Notes: generated by a model from the sequence alone, not told the origin. Positions 17,705 through 25,747 are shown, counted from the stretch's first letter. The stretch: DNA of 50,565 nt from Oscillospiraceae bacterium (GCA_029225165.1 JAQXVY010000059.1:1-50565); one strand, 5' to 3'. Translations and numbers: made by a program.

Positions 17705-18427
17705 ATGCCACATTTTTTTGTTGATGAAGAAATTGAGTCAAAGGAATACAGCCTTTTCGGTGAGGACGGTCGTCATATTGCCAAAAGCCTTAGAATGAAG
17801 GAGGGTGAGAGCCTTACTCTGTGTTCACCAAGCGGAACTGTTCACAACTGCGTTGTCCATAAGGTTGAGGGGGACTTTGTAGAGGTCAGCATTTTGTCAA
17901 GTGAGCAAAGCCAGGCGGAGCCAAGTGTTAAGGTTACTTTGTATCAGGCACTACCCAAAGGGGACAAGATGGAATTTATCATTCAAAAGGCTGTGGAAAT
18001 AGGAGTGACACAGATTGTACCTGTGATTTCCTCACGGTGCGTCAGCCGTCCCGACCAAAAATCCTTGAGCAAAAAGCTTTTAAGGTGGCAAAAAATCGCC
18101 AAACAGGCGGCTATGCAAAGTGGCAGAGGAATTGTACCAAAGGTTAGTGATGCGTTGTCCTTTGAAAAGGGTGTGGAAAACGCAAAGGGCGAAAAGGTTA
18201 TCTTTTACGAGCTTGGCGGAGAAAGTGTAAGGGATATACTTACGGACAAGCCAAAGGAAATCAGCATCTTCATCGGCAGTGAGGGCGGTTTCAGCAGTGA
18301 CGAGGTTGATTTGGTGCTGAAAAACGGAGGTCGAAAGGCTACCCTTGGCAAAAGAATTTTAAGGGCAGAAACAGCCCCACTTGTGGCACTATCAGTAATA
18401 ATGTACGAAACAGATAATTTGGAGTGA
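17705..18427 (+). CDS. rsmE: 16S rRNA m3U1498 methyltransferase RsmE
   Basis: 240 aa. An N-terminal PUA-like domain (MPHFFVDEEIE, DGRHIAKSLRMKEGE) is followed by the SPOUT methyltransferase domain with VTLYQALPKGDKMEFIIQKAVEIGV, then the knot region FIGSEGGFSSDEVDL and LGKRILRAETAP. It methylates U1498 of 16S rRNA. Length is normal. An AAAGGAG site precedes ATG 17705. In Firmicutes it often follows prmA, which is absent here; instead it is coupled to mtnN downstream. Confidence 0.94.
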   Translation: MPHFFVDEEIESKEYSLFGEDGRHIAKSLRMKEGESLTLCSPSGTVHNCVVHKVEGDFVEVSILSSEQSQAEPSVKVTLYQALPKGDKMEFIIQKAVEIGVTQIVPVISSRCVSRPDQKSLSKKLLRWQKIAKQAAMQSGRGIVPKVSDALSFEKGVENAKGEKVIFYELGGESVRDILTDKPKEISIFIGSEGGFSSDEVDLVLKNGGRKATLGKRILRAETAPLVALSVIMYETDNLE

Positions 18428-18432
18428 TAAAA

Positions 18433-19131
18433 GTGATAAAAATGACAGGAATAATTTGTGCTTTAAAAATTGAGGTTGACGGACTAAAGGAAGTTATGAC
18501 TAATACGGAGAAAAAAACTGTTGCCGGTCTTGACTTTTTTAAGGGTGAAATCAACAGCCGTGAGGTTGTGCTTTTGGAGTGCGGAATAGGCAAGGTTAAC
18601 GCCGCCATAGGAACGCAGATAATGATTGATTATTATAGTCCTGATGTTATTATTAATTCGGGAATTGCCGGAAGTCTTAGCAAGGATTTAAAAATCGGTG
18701 ACATTGTAATATCAAAGGACTGTGTTCAGCATGATATGGACGGTACAGAAATGGGCGACCCAAGGGGAGAAATCTGGTACACAGACGAAAAGAGGATTGA
18801 TATACCTGCTGACAAGATTACATACGAAAAGCTCCTAAAATGCTGTGAGGTACTAAAGGAAGTAAAGGCTGTGCTTGGCAGAGTAGCAACAGGTGACACA
18901 TTTGTTGCAAGCATTGACAGAAGAAAGGCAATCGCAGATGAGTTTGGAGCATTGTGCTGTGAAATGGAGGGCGGTGCTGTGGGGCATGTGTGCTACCGCA
19001 ACAAGGTGCCCTATGCAGTACTTCGTTCAATCAGCGACGACTTTAATAACAATGAGTTTGTAGATTTTGAAAAATTCCGCTACACAGCCGCCGAAAATTC
19101 AATTAAGGTTATGAAGGAATTTCTTAAATAA
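18433..19131 (+). CDS. mtnN: 5'-methylthioadenosine/S-adenosylhomocysteine nucleosidase
   Basis: About 232 aa. It cleaves MTA, SAH and 5'-deoxyadenosine, clearing by-products of SAM-using enzymes. Family residues are visible: the Glu of ALKIEVDGL, the GIAGSL substrate motif, and the C-terminal CEMEGGAVGHVC and SISDD holding the catalytic Asp. An in-frame GTG at 18424 overlaps the rsmE stop, but GGAG at 18421-18424 is best spaced (8 nt) for the GTG at 18433, so I choose that; ATG 18442 is a further option. Coupling to a SAM-dependent methyltransferase fits its role. Confidence 0.9.
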   Translation: MIKMTGIICALKIEVDGLKEVMTNTEKKTVAGLDFFKGEINSREVVLLECGIGKVNAAIGTQIMIDYYSPDVIINSGIAGSLSKDLKIGDIVISKDCVQHDMDGTEMGDPRGEIWYTDEKRIDIPADKITYEKLLKCCEVLKEVKAVLGRVATGDTFVASIDRRKAIADEFGALCCEMEGGAVGHVCYRNKVPYAVLRSISDDFNNNEFVDFEKFRYTAAENSIKVMKEFLK

Positions 19132-19169
19132 GCAAAGAAACTAAAGGAAAAAGGCTACCGCAAAACTTG

Positions 19170-19328
19170 GGAAACACTGATTAAATCAATTTACACATCT
19201 TGTTTGCATATTTTCCGCCGGTTTGCCCAAAAAATCCTCGCAATACGTCAGTATTCCTGCGGTTTTTTGAACAAACTGACAAAAAATCTGTCTGCACAAT
19301 CTGTGCAAATGATTTATTCAGTGTTTCC
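19170..19328 (+). mobile_element. Family A MITE-like element, copy 2, with CTTG target duplication
   Basis: 159 bp bounded by perfect inverted repeats GGAAACACTGA (19170-19180) and TCAGTGTTTCC (19318-19328). The flanks are an exact 4-bp direct repeat, CTTG (19166-19169 and 19329-19332). The interior can fold back on itself almost end to end (GATTAAATC against GATTTATTC; GCCGGTTTG against CAAACTGAC) but encodes nothing. It lies between mtnN and the convergent padR end. Confidence 0.88.
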
Positions 19329-19363
19329 CTTGGTTTGCGATAGCCCATTTTTTTGCCCGATTT

Positions 19364-19696
19364 TTATCCCATTGAAAAGTCCAAAACCTTGTTGACAGAT
19401 TTCTGAAATACCTGCCATTCTTCCTTTTTCTCCATAATCTGCTTTTGCCCCTTGTTGGTGAGGTGGTAGTATTTTTTCTTTCTGCCATCGGTGTCGTCCC
19501 AGTAGCTTTCAAGGAGGTTTTCCTTTTCAAGTGCGTGGAGTATGGGGTACAGAGTGCCCTCCTTAAGGGAAAACACATTGTCGCTTAAGGTTTCAATTTC
19601 CTTTATAATTTTATATCCGTATAAATCCTTGTTTTTCAGTACACTCATTACCAGCATAGATGTACTTCCTTTTATTAACTCTTTACTGACTTTCAT
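19364..19696 (-). CDS. PadR family transcriptional regulator
   Basis: 110 aa, a typical short PadR winged-helix repressor. The family core is clear: LVMSVLKNKDLYGYKIIKEIE, then SLKEGTLYPILHALEKENLLESYW and GRKKKYYHLTNKGQKQI (wing), ending in a dimerisation helix. It starts 11 nt after the stop of the HAAS-domain gene and is co-transcribed with it. PadR-HAAS pairs are common in Firmicutes and often respond to membrane stress. The palindrome at 21171-21191 over the operon start is the obvious operator candidate, implying autoregulation. The ligand is unknown. Confidence 0.93.
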   Translation of the reverse strand: MKVSKELIKGSTSMLVMSVLKNKDLYGYKIIKEIETLSDNVFSLKEGTLYPILHALEKENLLESYWDDTDGRKKKYYHLTNKGQKQIMEKKEEWQVFQKSVNKVLDFSMG

Positions 19697-19707
19697 AGTA
19701 ATCCTCC

Positions 19708-21144
19708 TTAACTTTCTATTTCGTATGCAAATGCTCGATTTCCTGTGTTATCCTCTGTTTCTGCATCTGCTGACCATAACACCATAGTTGATAATCGGTT
19801 GTTTTGGAAATTCAGCTGAACAGAACTATACTCGTCACTGTTGTTAATTCTGAAATGAAAGGTGTAGTTTGCTTCATCCTTGTTGTGGTTGCCGTCATTT
19901 CCAAATACAAGTGTTGACGATTGGCATTTCAGGGCAAGGTCATACTGTAAAAATTCATCAATGGTTGTACTGTTTGATTCTTTCCACCAAATTGTAAATG
20001 ATTGATTTTCACCACTCTGCACATCTTGGTACATACCTTTTTTGAATTTGTCTAAATCTTCAATGTTAAGCCCTCTGCCGTTGTCAATTAGCAGGTCATC
20101 AAGGGTATTTATTGAATAGGATAGGTAATTAATCTTTCCTTTATCCTCAAGAAAGACAACAGAAATATCCTGATTGTTGTAAACATAAGTGTCGGTATTT
20201 TCAAATGTTATTGTTTTTCCTTCCTCGTAACCGTTAGCAGTAAGGATTTCTGCTAACTCCTCTTTTGATTTGTTATGATACTTTTCCTGTGTTACAAGGT
20301 CAAAGGCATTTTCCCTTAATCTTTCATTCTCACTTATTGTATCATCAATTCTCAAATATGCAAAGGATGTTGCTCCTACCATTATTACAAGGTTAACTGC
20401 AAGGATAACGGCAACTGCCTTTTCAATTATCTTAAAAGGTTTCCAAAAATTCTTTGTCACCTTCATTCGCTGGTGGCGGTGTATTCCTATGTAAACAAAT
20501 ATTAAGTAGATAAGTAATAAACTAAAGGCTATCCGCTGGGTGATTTCATAGTAACCCTTTAATTCTGACGGTACTATGGAATGGGTGAAAATATTGTCTG
20601 TGTAATATCCTAAACCTCTGCCTATTATAGTTATGTATGAATACAGGAAAGGAAATAATAAATTACCTGATAACAAAAATGATACACAAGGGAAAAGAAG
20701 TATTGCTATCCTAAAGTTTTTGTCCTTTCTTGCAATGTGGATACCTAAACAAATTAGAATAAAAATCCCTGTTGCAATGAAATCGTAAACAATGTTGTGG
20801 TCTACCGAATATTGTTCTGCACCATACATAAAGCTTATGTGGTAATCTGTTAAATCAATAATAATCCTTGCTATGATAAATAGTATTGTAGCTACAAAAA
20901 CAACCACAGTCTTTGCATCCTTGTACCACTTTGGACTGTGTAGTGAGTTAAGGGTGATGGAAATATCCTCAGCACTACCCATATCCTCTGTTGCCTTTCT
21001 TTCCGCTTCATCCTCTGTGTAGCCGATTTCCACATAATAATCAATTTTTTCACTTAGGTGGCTTTCAAGCTCCGCCCTGATTTGCTCCTTTGCGTTTTTG
21101 TCTTTTATTGTACCGCAAACCTCATTAATAAACCTATTGTCCAT
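19708..21144 (-). CDS. HAAS/DUF1700-type membrane protein with large extracellular domain
   Basis: 478 aa. Residues 1-75 form the cytoplasmic HAAS domain (ELESHLSEKIDYYVEIGYTEDEAERKATEDMGS), which accompanies PadR regulators. Five or six hydrophobic segments follow (about 80-275), for example VVVFVATILFIIARIIIDL and AVAVILAVNLVIMVGATSF. The last 200 residues are hydrophilic and probably outside the cell, with no domain I recognise. The protein likely senses or reports envelope state to the PadR repressor encoded just downstream; that is inference from the pairing. AGGGGTACATT precedes the ATG. Confidence 0.8.
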   Translation of the reverse strand: MDNRFINEVCGTIKDKNAKEQIRAELESHLSEKIDYYVEIGYTEDEAERKATEDMGSAEDISITLNSLHSPKWYKDAKTVVVFVATILFIIARIIIDLTDYHISFMYGAEQYSVDHNIVYDFIATGIFILICLGIHIARKDKNFRIAILLFPCVSFLLSGNLLFPFLYSYITIIGRGLGYYTDNIFTHSIVPSELKGYYEITQRIAFSLLLIYLIFVYIGIHRHQRMKVTKNFWKPFKIIEKAVAVILAVNLVIMVGATSFAYLRIDDTISENERLRENAFDLVTQEKYHNKSKEELAEILTANGYEEGKTITFENTDTYVYNNQDISVVFLEDKGKINYLSYSINTLDDLLIDNGRGLNIEDLDKFKKGMYQDVQSGENQSFTIWWKESNSTTIDEFLQYDLALKCQSSTLVFGNDGNHNKDEANYTFHFRINNSDEYSSVQLNFQNNRLSTMVLWSADAETEDNTGNRAFAYEIES

Positions 21145-21170
21145 AATGTACCCCTATACCTCGGAAATAT

Positions 21171-21191
21171 ATACATAGAATATCTATGTAT
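21171..21191. promoter_or_regulatory. Perfect 21-bp palindrome, candidate PadR operator
   Basis: The arms ATACATAGA and TCTATGTAT flank ATA exactly. The palindrome lies 2 nt downstream of the -10 element, covering the likely transcription start of the HAAS-padR operon. PadR-family repressors bind palindromes with ATGT/ACAT arms, which fits. Confidence 0.7.
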
Positions 21192-21193
21192 TG

Positions 21194-21222
21194 ATGTTAC
21201 CACATATTTTCCTTCCTGTCAA
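21194..21222 (-). promoter_or_regulatory. Sigma-A promoter of the HAAS-padR operon
   Basis: On the minus strand a consensus TTGACA (21217-21222), a 17-nt spacer and TAACAT (21194-21199) precede the 21171-21191 palindrome. Confidence 0.7.
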
Positions 21223-21230
21223 TAGGGAAA

Positions 21231-21252
21231 AGGCACATCGAAAGATGTGCCT
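21231..21252 (-). terminator. Terminator of the ydbS-ydbT operon
   Basis: AGGCACATC pairs perfectly with GATGTGCCT around a four-base loop. On the minus strand it is followed by TTTTCCC. It lies about 90 nt after the stop at 21339. Confidence 0.65.
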
Positions 21253-21338
21253 AAGATTTCCGAAAAACCGCAGATTAATGGGTTTTTGTTTGTTATTTAA
21301 TTTTATTTAATTCTGCACTTGAAAAAAATCTCATTTAA

Positions 21339-22811
21339 TTAACTATGCTTTGAAACATAGTCGTATTTCAGCTTTGTTTCGATTAAGTCCACAGCCTCCA
21401 TTACCTTGTTGTATTTCAGGTATTTTATTTTGTAGTACTGCCTTTTGTTTGAGTAGATATAAATTTTTATGTGGGCTGTTTTGTACATTCGCTGAAATGG
21501 GCTTTGATATACATTTACATACTGGATTTTGTCGTAGGGGATGTATGTCCTTGTTATGTTAAGGCGGTAGAAGTAGTCAATCCTAACCGCCTTGTCGCAA
21601 ATTGTTATTGAGCTTTTTGTGTAGGCGTAAATTCTGAAGAATAACCAATAGATGAATATGGACAGTAAAACGAACAGAGGTACTTTCACTATTTCCCCGA
21701 AATATCCAAAATGGTTTAAGAGTAGCATTGTGGCAACTGTGCCCAGTATGGAGTAAAAGGGAAACCACAGATAAGACATAAATTCAGTTTTTGTAGGTCG
21801 TATTTTATAGTTTTCTTTTTTAGGCAGAGAAGTTATGTGGCTCAAAATTTTGTCGATTCCCTCGTCCCTGTCGGCGGGGATAAGTATGCTCTTGTCGCCC
21901 TTTTGCACTCCGGCGCCTATTGTCCTGATATAAACGCTTTTTAGGTTAAGGATAAGCATAAGTACGCTTTGCTTGATTTGGATTGCATTCAGCTTGTCGG
22001 TTGAGGTGAAAAATTCCGTCCTGTTGGGGAAGCCTCGGCTGATGTGAATAACATTATGGGAAATTTCCGTTGTGAAAAATGAGTATTGAGAAAGCTGGAT
22101 TATATATGCAAGTACCCAGCTTGCAAGGAGCAAGGTGGCAAGTCCCGTAAGTGCAGGAGGTACACCGATTTTGATGATGTAGTTGGAAATATCCATTTTG
22201 GTGAGGAAGTATTCCTTTAGATAATCTCTGGCGGTGCCGGAGGTTTTGTACAGTACAGGTGCAAACATCAAAAGTCCTGTAAGGGCGTTGCTCCAAGTTG
22301 CCGACATAAGTATTATCCGCAAAAATCCTCCGTGATATTTTATGCTCTTTTCCTGCTTTTCAAAAATCGCCTTTGTAAGCTCAAGGGAATTTCGCTTTCT
22401 AAGGTAAATTGCATAGTCGCCGTTGGCTGTGTATGAGCCGGGAGTGTTGATAAAGTATTGCCTTGCACCAAAGAAAAGTCTGGTGAAAAGATTTTTTTGA
22501 ATATACACAGACTGAATACAGTCGTAGGGAATATCCGCCCTTTTTTTGAAGAAAAATCCTTTTTTGGTGTAAACGCTGTTGTCCTTTTCCACATACAAAA
22601 TACTTCTGTACTCAAGCCAAATTGCGATAAACAGTAGGATAACGCAAAGTATGGAAAGACCGTAGTTTGTTATTATAGCCAAGAGGGATGTAGGGTTAAA
22701 GAGTAGATTTTGCAAAAGGGGGAAAAGGAGCAAGGGCGCAAAATGAGAGCAGTAGTTCAGAAAGGTATAAAAATGAGCTTTTTTGTATAATCTTCTGTTT
22801 CGTTTTTTCAT
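21339..22811 (-). CDS. Bacterial PH-domain membrane protein, YdbT-like
   Basis: About 490 aa with paired transmembrane hairpins alternating with bacterial PH (bPH_2, DUF304) domains. Three domains can be made out: near 75-120 (KKGFFFKKRADIPYDCIQSVYIQKNLFTRLF), near 260-315 (ISRGFPNRTEFFTSTDKLNAIQI) and near 410-465 (VRIDYFYRLNITRTYIPYDKIQYVNVYQSPFQRMY). In Bacillus, ydbS-ydbT encodes such a pair, linked to resistance to class II bacteriocins. The open frame starts at 22829, but GGAGG inside that stretch points to ATG 22811. The partner ydbS-like gene lies upstream, separated by a family A element. Confidence 0.85.
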   Translation of the reverse strand: MKKRNRRLYKKAHFYTFLNYCSHFAPLLLFPLLQNLLFNPTSLLAIITNYGLSILCVILLFIAIWLEYRSILYVEKDNSVYTKKGFFFKKRADIPYDCIQSVYIQKNLFTRLFFGARQYFINTPGSYTANGDYAIYLRKRNSLELTKAIFEKQEKSIKYHGGFLRIILMSATWSNALTGLLMFAPVLYKTSGTARDYLKEYFLTKMDISNYIIKIGVPPALTGLATLLLASWVLAYIIQLSQYSFFTTEISHNVIHISRGFPNRTEFFTSTDKLNAIQIKQSVLMLILNLKSVYIRTIGAGVQKGDKSILIPADRDEGIDKILSHITSLPKKENYKIRPTKTEFMSYLWFPFYSILGTVATMLLLNHFGYFGEIVKVPLFVLLSIFIYWLFFRIYAYTKSSITICDKAVRIDYFYRLNITRTYIPYDKIQYVNVYQSPFQRMYKTAHIKIYIYSNKRQYYKIKYLKYNKVMEAVDLIETKLKYDYVSKHS

Positions 22812-22830
22812 TTTGTCCTCCTTTCCCAAA

Positions 22831-22997
22831 CTAAGGAAACACTGATTAAATCATTTGCACAGATTGTGCCGTCAGATTTTTTGTCGGTTTGTTCAAAAAA
22901 ACGCAGGAATACTGACGTATGGCGAGTATTTTTTGGGCAAACCGGCGGAAAATATGCAAACAAGATGTGTAAAGTGATTTATTCAGTGTTTCCCTAA
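22831..22997 (-). mobile_element. Family A MITE-like element, copy 3, with CTAA target duplication
   Basis: The element spans 22835-22993 (159 bp) between perfect GGAAACACTGA and TCAGTGTTTCC ends. The exact 4-bp direct repeats CTAA flank it at 22831-22834 and 22994-22997. Internal sequence matches copy 2 in the opposite orientation. It occupies the gap between the two PH-domain genes, in the direction of their transcript. Confidence 0.88.
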
Positions 22998-23010
22998 TAA
23001 AAGGTGAAAA

Positions 23011-23430
23011 CTACTCCTTGTAAGCCCTGAAATGATGCCCCATATCGGCGTCAACCTGACTGACAAAAACCGTTGCTCCTGCTGTGTGAAAGGCTACGGT
23101 GTAAACCTTAAAAAGCCTTTGCACAGGGGTTTGTATCAGCTCAACATACTGTATTTTTTTAGCCAGTATGTTCATCCTTTTTCTGAAAATTACACCCTTT
23201 GTGATTGTAATTCCGTCTTTCCTCACTTCAAGGGTTGTGGCATAATAAACATAGGGAACTGCCACAAAAATGATAAACAGAAATGCAATTAAGTTAACTC
23301 CCTCAACTATAAGGGCAATTGTTGGTGAAAACACATATATTCCGCCACAGATAAAGGAAATCAAAAGAAAAATCAAGGCTTCCCTTGTTCTCCACACCTT
23401 TTTGGCGTTTTTAGGTAATTTTTGAGTCAT
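23011..23430 (-). CDS. Bacterial PH-domain protein, YdbS-like
   Basis: 139 aa with two adjacent hydrophobic segments (about 16-60) followed by one bPH_2 domain: YYATTLEVRKDGITITKGVIFRKRMNILAKKIQYVELIQTPVQRLFKVYTVAFHTAGATV. This is the YdbS layout and complements the larger YdbT-like protein downstream. The gene starts after AGGAGAAACCG. The pair is probably one transcript, with a 199-nt gap created by a family A insertion. The domain function in bacteria is not settled; membrane localisation is clear. Confidence 0.85.
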   Translation of the reverse strand: MTQKLPKNAKKVWRTREALIFLLISFICGGIYVFSPTIALIVEGVNLIAFLFIIFVAVPYVYYATTLEVRKDGITITKGVIFRKRMNILAKKIQYVELIQTPVQRLFKVYTVAFHTAGATVFVSQVDADMGHHFRAYKE

Positions 23431-23485
23431 CGGTTTCTCCTGTACAGTAGTATATACACTTCTATTATATATAATTTAAAACGAC

Positions 23486-23514
23486 TTGACAAGTTGATAA
23501 ATATAAAGTAAAAT
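23486..23514 (+). promoter_or_regulatory. Sigma-A promoter of the ilvB leader
   Basis: TTGACA (23486-23491), a 17-nt spacer and TAAAAT (23509-23514). It is the best promoter upstream of ilvB and gives a leader of about 510 nt, unusually long for a T-box. Confidence 0.7.
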
Positions 23515-23765
23515 ATTACAAGGAAAATCAAGGTCATTTTCCGAAAAACACGAAAATTATAAAGAGAAAAAGCGTTGATCGGGAGAAGTAGATTGCTGTG
23601 GTATTTTCAGAGAGCTGTCGGGTGGTGCAAGGCAGTAGTACAGGCATTTGAAAGTAGCCCGTTAGCTTAACAGCCTAAAGCCTTGGCAATTAAGCTGTTA
23701 CGCCTGTCCTGCGTTATCGGGACAACATTCGGATTTTCCTGATGTATAATAAGGCTGTATTTTGA

Positions 23766-23921
23766 TACTAATCCCTAACATAAATCAGACAATCTTTGCG
23801 GTCTAATTTCCGCAGTACTGCGTTGTCGTCCTTGCAAGGCGTCAGCCTTGCGGCGTCCTCCGCCTTGTCCTGCGAAAATTATCCTCGCAAATATTAGTCT
23901 GCTTTCTATTAGGTATTAGTA
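23766..23921. mobile_element. Palindromic element inserted in the ilvB T-box leader
   Basis: 156 bp. The left end TACTAATCCCTAA and the right end TTAGGTATTAGTA are inverted copies, and the match extends with few mismatches to CAGAC/GTCTG about 25 nt in. Inside are further hairpins, including GCAAGGC/GCCTTGC near the centre. TGA borders both sides (23763-23765 and 23922-23924), a possible 3-bp target duplication. No second copy was seen in the window. Confidence 0.65.
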
Positions 23922-23957
23922 TGAACAGCGAATTAGAGTGGTACCACGGGGTGTTTG

Positions 23958-23988
23958 CTTCGTCTCTTACAGAGGCGGAGTTTTTTAT
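23958..23988 (+). terminator. T-box terminator before ilvB
   Basis: A 9-bp stem CTTCGTCTC/GAGGCGGAG (two G-T pairs) around TTACA, followed by TTTTTTATTTTT. It lies 44 nt upstream of the ilvB start and is the attenuator of the T-box. Confidence 0.85.
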
Positions 23989-24031
23989 TTTTATGTGTAG
24001 AAGAAATATTTTGAAAGAAGGATGGGGAATT

Positions 24032-25702
24032 ATGTTACTTACAGGTGCAGATATTATTTGTGAATGTTTGCTTGAACAGGGAGTTGACACGGTGTTTGGT
24101 TATCCGGGAGGAGCCGCACTGAATACATACGATGCTCTCTATAAATACAGGGATAAAATCACACATATCCTTACTGCTCACGAGCAGGGGGCATCCCACG
24201 CCGCAGACGGATATGCCCGTTCAACAGGCAAGGTTGGTGTTGTGTTCTCAACCTCAGGCCCCGGAGCTACAAACCTTGTTACAGGACTTGCAACAGCAAA
24301 TATCGACTCTATTCCCGTAGTTGCAATCTGCGGTAATGTTCAAAGGGATTTGCTTGGCAGAGATGCCTTTCAGGAGGTTGACATTGTCAATGTTGTAAAG
24401 CCCATTACAAAAGCATCTTTCCTTGTTATGGAGATGGAGGACTTGGCTCCCACAATCCGCAAGGCTTTTGAAATAGCTCAAAGCGGAAGAAAGGGTCCTG
24501 TTCTCATTGATGTTCCAAAGGACATAACTGCAATGAAGTGTGAATACACAAGGCAGGATAAGGTTCAGGTTAAGAACAGCTGTGATGTTAAGGACAGTGT
24601 AATCAAAGAGGCACAGCAGTTTATCAGCGAGTCAAAAAGACCTATTATCTATGCCGGCGGTGGAATAATCTCCGCAAACGCAAGTGAGGAATTTGTAAAG
24701 TTTGCAGAGCTTATTGACGCACCTGTTTGCTGTTCACTTATGGGACTTGGCTGTATGCCTGCCGACCACCCTCTCTTTGTAGGAAATATCGGTATGCACG
24801 GCGGATATGAAACAGGCAAGGCTACCGACAATGCCGACCTGATTATCGCCTGTGGTGCAAGGTTCTCCGACCGAGTTGCAGGTGACAGAGAAAAGTTCGG
24901 TCAGCAGGCAAAGATTATCCATATGGATATTGACGAAAATGAAATCCAAAAGAATGTTAAGGTTGACAACTGGATTGTGGGCGACCTGAAGGACACACTT
25001 GCAAAGCTGTGTGACGGCACACAGCAAAAGGACAACAGCTCTTGGATTAAGGAGATAACAGACTGGAAAAAGAAGGTTACCATAAGCGGTGTTAACAAGG
25101 ACGGTTACTGCCATCCGTATCAGATTTTGGACGCAATTAATGATATTAAAAAGAGGGATGACATTGTGGCAACCGATGTTGGACAGCATCAAATGTGGGT
25201 TGCACAGAGGACAGAATTTTTCACTCCTCGCACATTCCTCACATCAGGCGGACTTGGCACAATGGGCTTTGGTCTTGGTGCGTCCATTGGTGCAAGTATG
25301 GCTAACAAGGACAAGAGGGTTTTCCTTGTAACAGGAGACGGTTCATTCCATATGAACATCAACGAGCTTGTGACACTTAAGTCCTACAATATTCCTGTTG
25401 TAGTAGTTGTTATGAACAACTCTGTGCTTGGTATGGTTCGCCAGTGGCAAAAGCTGTTTTACAACAGCCATTTTTCACAGACAGACCCGCACCGTGCTAC
25501 TGACTTTGCAGAGGTTGCAAGGGGCTACGGACTTAAGGGGATGAGAATTACAAAGCCTGAGGAAATTTCCTCTGTACTAAAGACAGCTTACGATATGAAC
25601 GAGCCTGTTGTGGTTGACTGTGTAATCAGTCCTGACGAAAATGTTTTGCCAATGATTCCACCGGGAAAAACAGCAGACGACATTATTACATCAATGGATT
25701 AA
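24032..25702 (+). CDS. ilvB: Acetolactate synthase large (catalytic) subunit
   Basis: 556 aa, ThDP-dependent, making acetolactate and acetohydroxybutyrate for Val, Leu and Ile. The N-terminal domain carries the ThDP-activating Glu in LTAHEQGASHAADGYARSTG. The C-terminal domain carries GDGSFHMNINELVTLKSYNIPVVVVVMNN, the ThDP-binding GDG...NN motif. The open frame extends back to 23921, but that part is T-box leader; ATG 24032 after GAAGGATGGGG gives the family N-terminus MLLTGADIICECL. No regulatory subunit ilvN follows, and a terminator lies 46 nt after the stop. Catabolic AlsS is less likely given the T-box control. Confidence 0.94.
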   Translation: MLLTGADIICECLLEQGVDTVFGYPGGAALNTYDALYKYRDKITHILTAHEQGASHAADGYARSTGKVGVVFSTSGPGATNLVTGLATANIDSIPVVAICGNVQRDLLGRDAFQEVDIVNVVKPITKASFLVMEMEDLAPTIRKAFEIAQSGRKGPVLIDVPKDITAMKCEYTRQDKVQVKNSCDVKDSVIKEAQQFISESKRPIIYAGGGIISANASEEFVKFAELIDAPVCCSLMGLGCMPADHPLFVGNIGMHGGYETGKATDNADLIIACGARFSDRVAGDREKFGQQAKIIHMDIDENEIQKNVKVDNWIVGDLKDTLAKLCDGTQQKDNSSWIKEITDWKKKVTISGVNKDGYCHPYQILDAINDIKKRDDIVATDVGQHQMWVAQRTEFFTPRTFLTSGGLGTMGFGLGASIGASMANKDKRVFLVTGDGSFHMNINELVTLKSYNIPVVVVVMNNSVLGMVRQWQKLFYNSHFSQTDPHRATDFAEVARGYGLKGMRITKPEEISSVLKTAYDMNEPVVVDCVISPDENVLPMIPPGKTADDIITSMD

Positions 25703-25747
25703 TCTATTGACAAATAATGAAAAATAAATATCACATACATAAGACAA

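Larger units (their letters stand above)
23570..23990 (+). ncRNA. T-box riboswitch of ilvB, interrupted by a palindromic element
   Basis: Stem I marks are visible: AGAAGTAGA (23584-23592), AGAGAGC (23609-23615) and GGTGGTGCAA (23621-23630). The specifier side reads GAAAGTAG (23650-23657) before a CCCG that can pair with CGGG; the codon is GTA (Val) if shifted by one from the usual register, so this is uncertain. The T-box proper is AGAGTGGTACCACGG at 23935-23949. The terminator is CTTCGTCTC/GAGGCGGAG (23958-23980) followed by TTTTTT. Between stem I and the T-box sits the element at 23766. T-box leaders sense uncharged tRNA, which fits a branched-chain amino acid gene. Confidence 0.85.

Noticed and set aside
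23921..24031. N-terminal extension of ilvB starting at 23921
   Set aside because: This part overlaps the T-box and its terminator. The family N-terminus and ribosome site point to ATG 24032.
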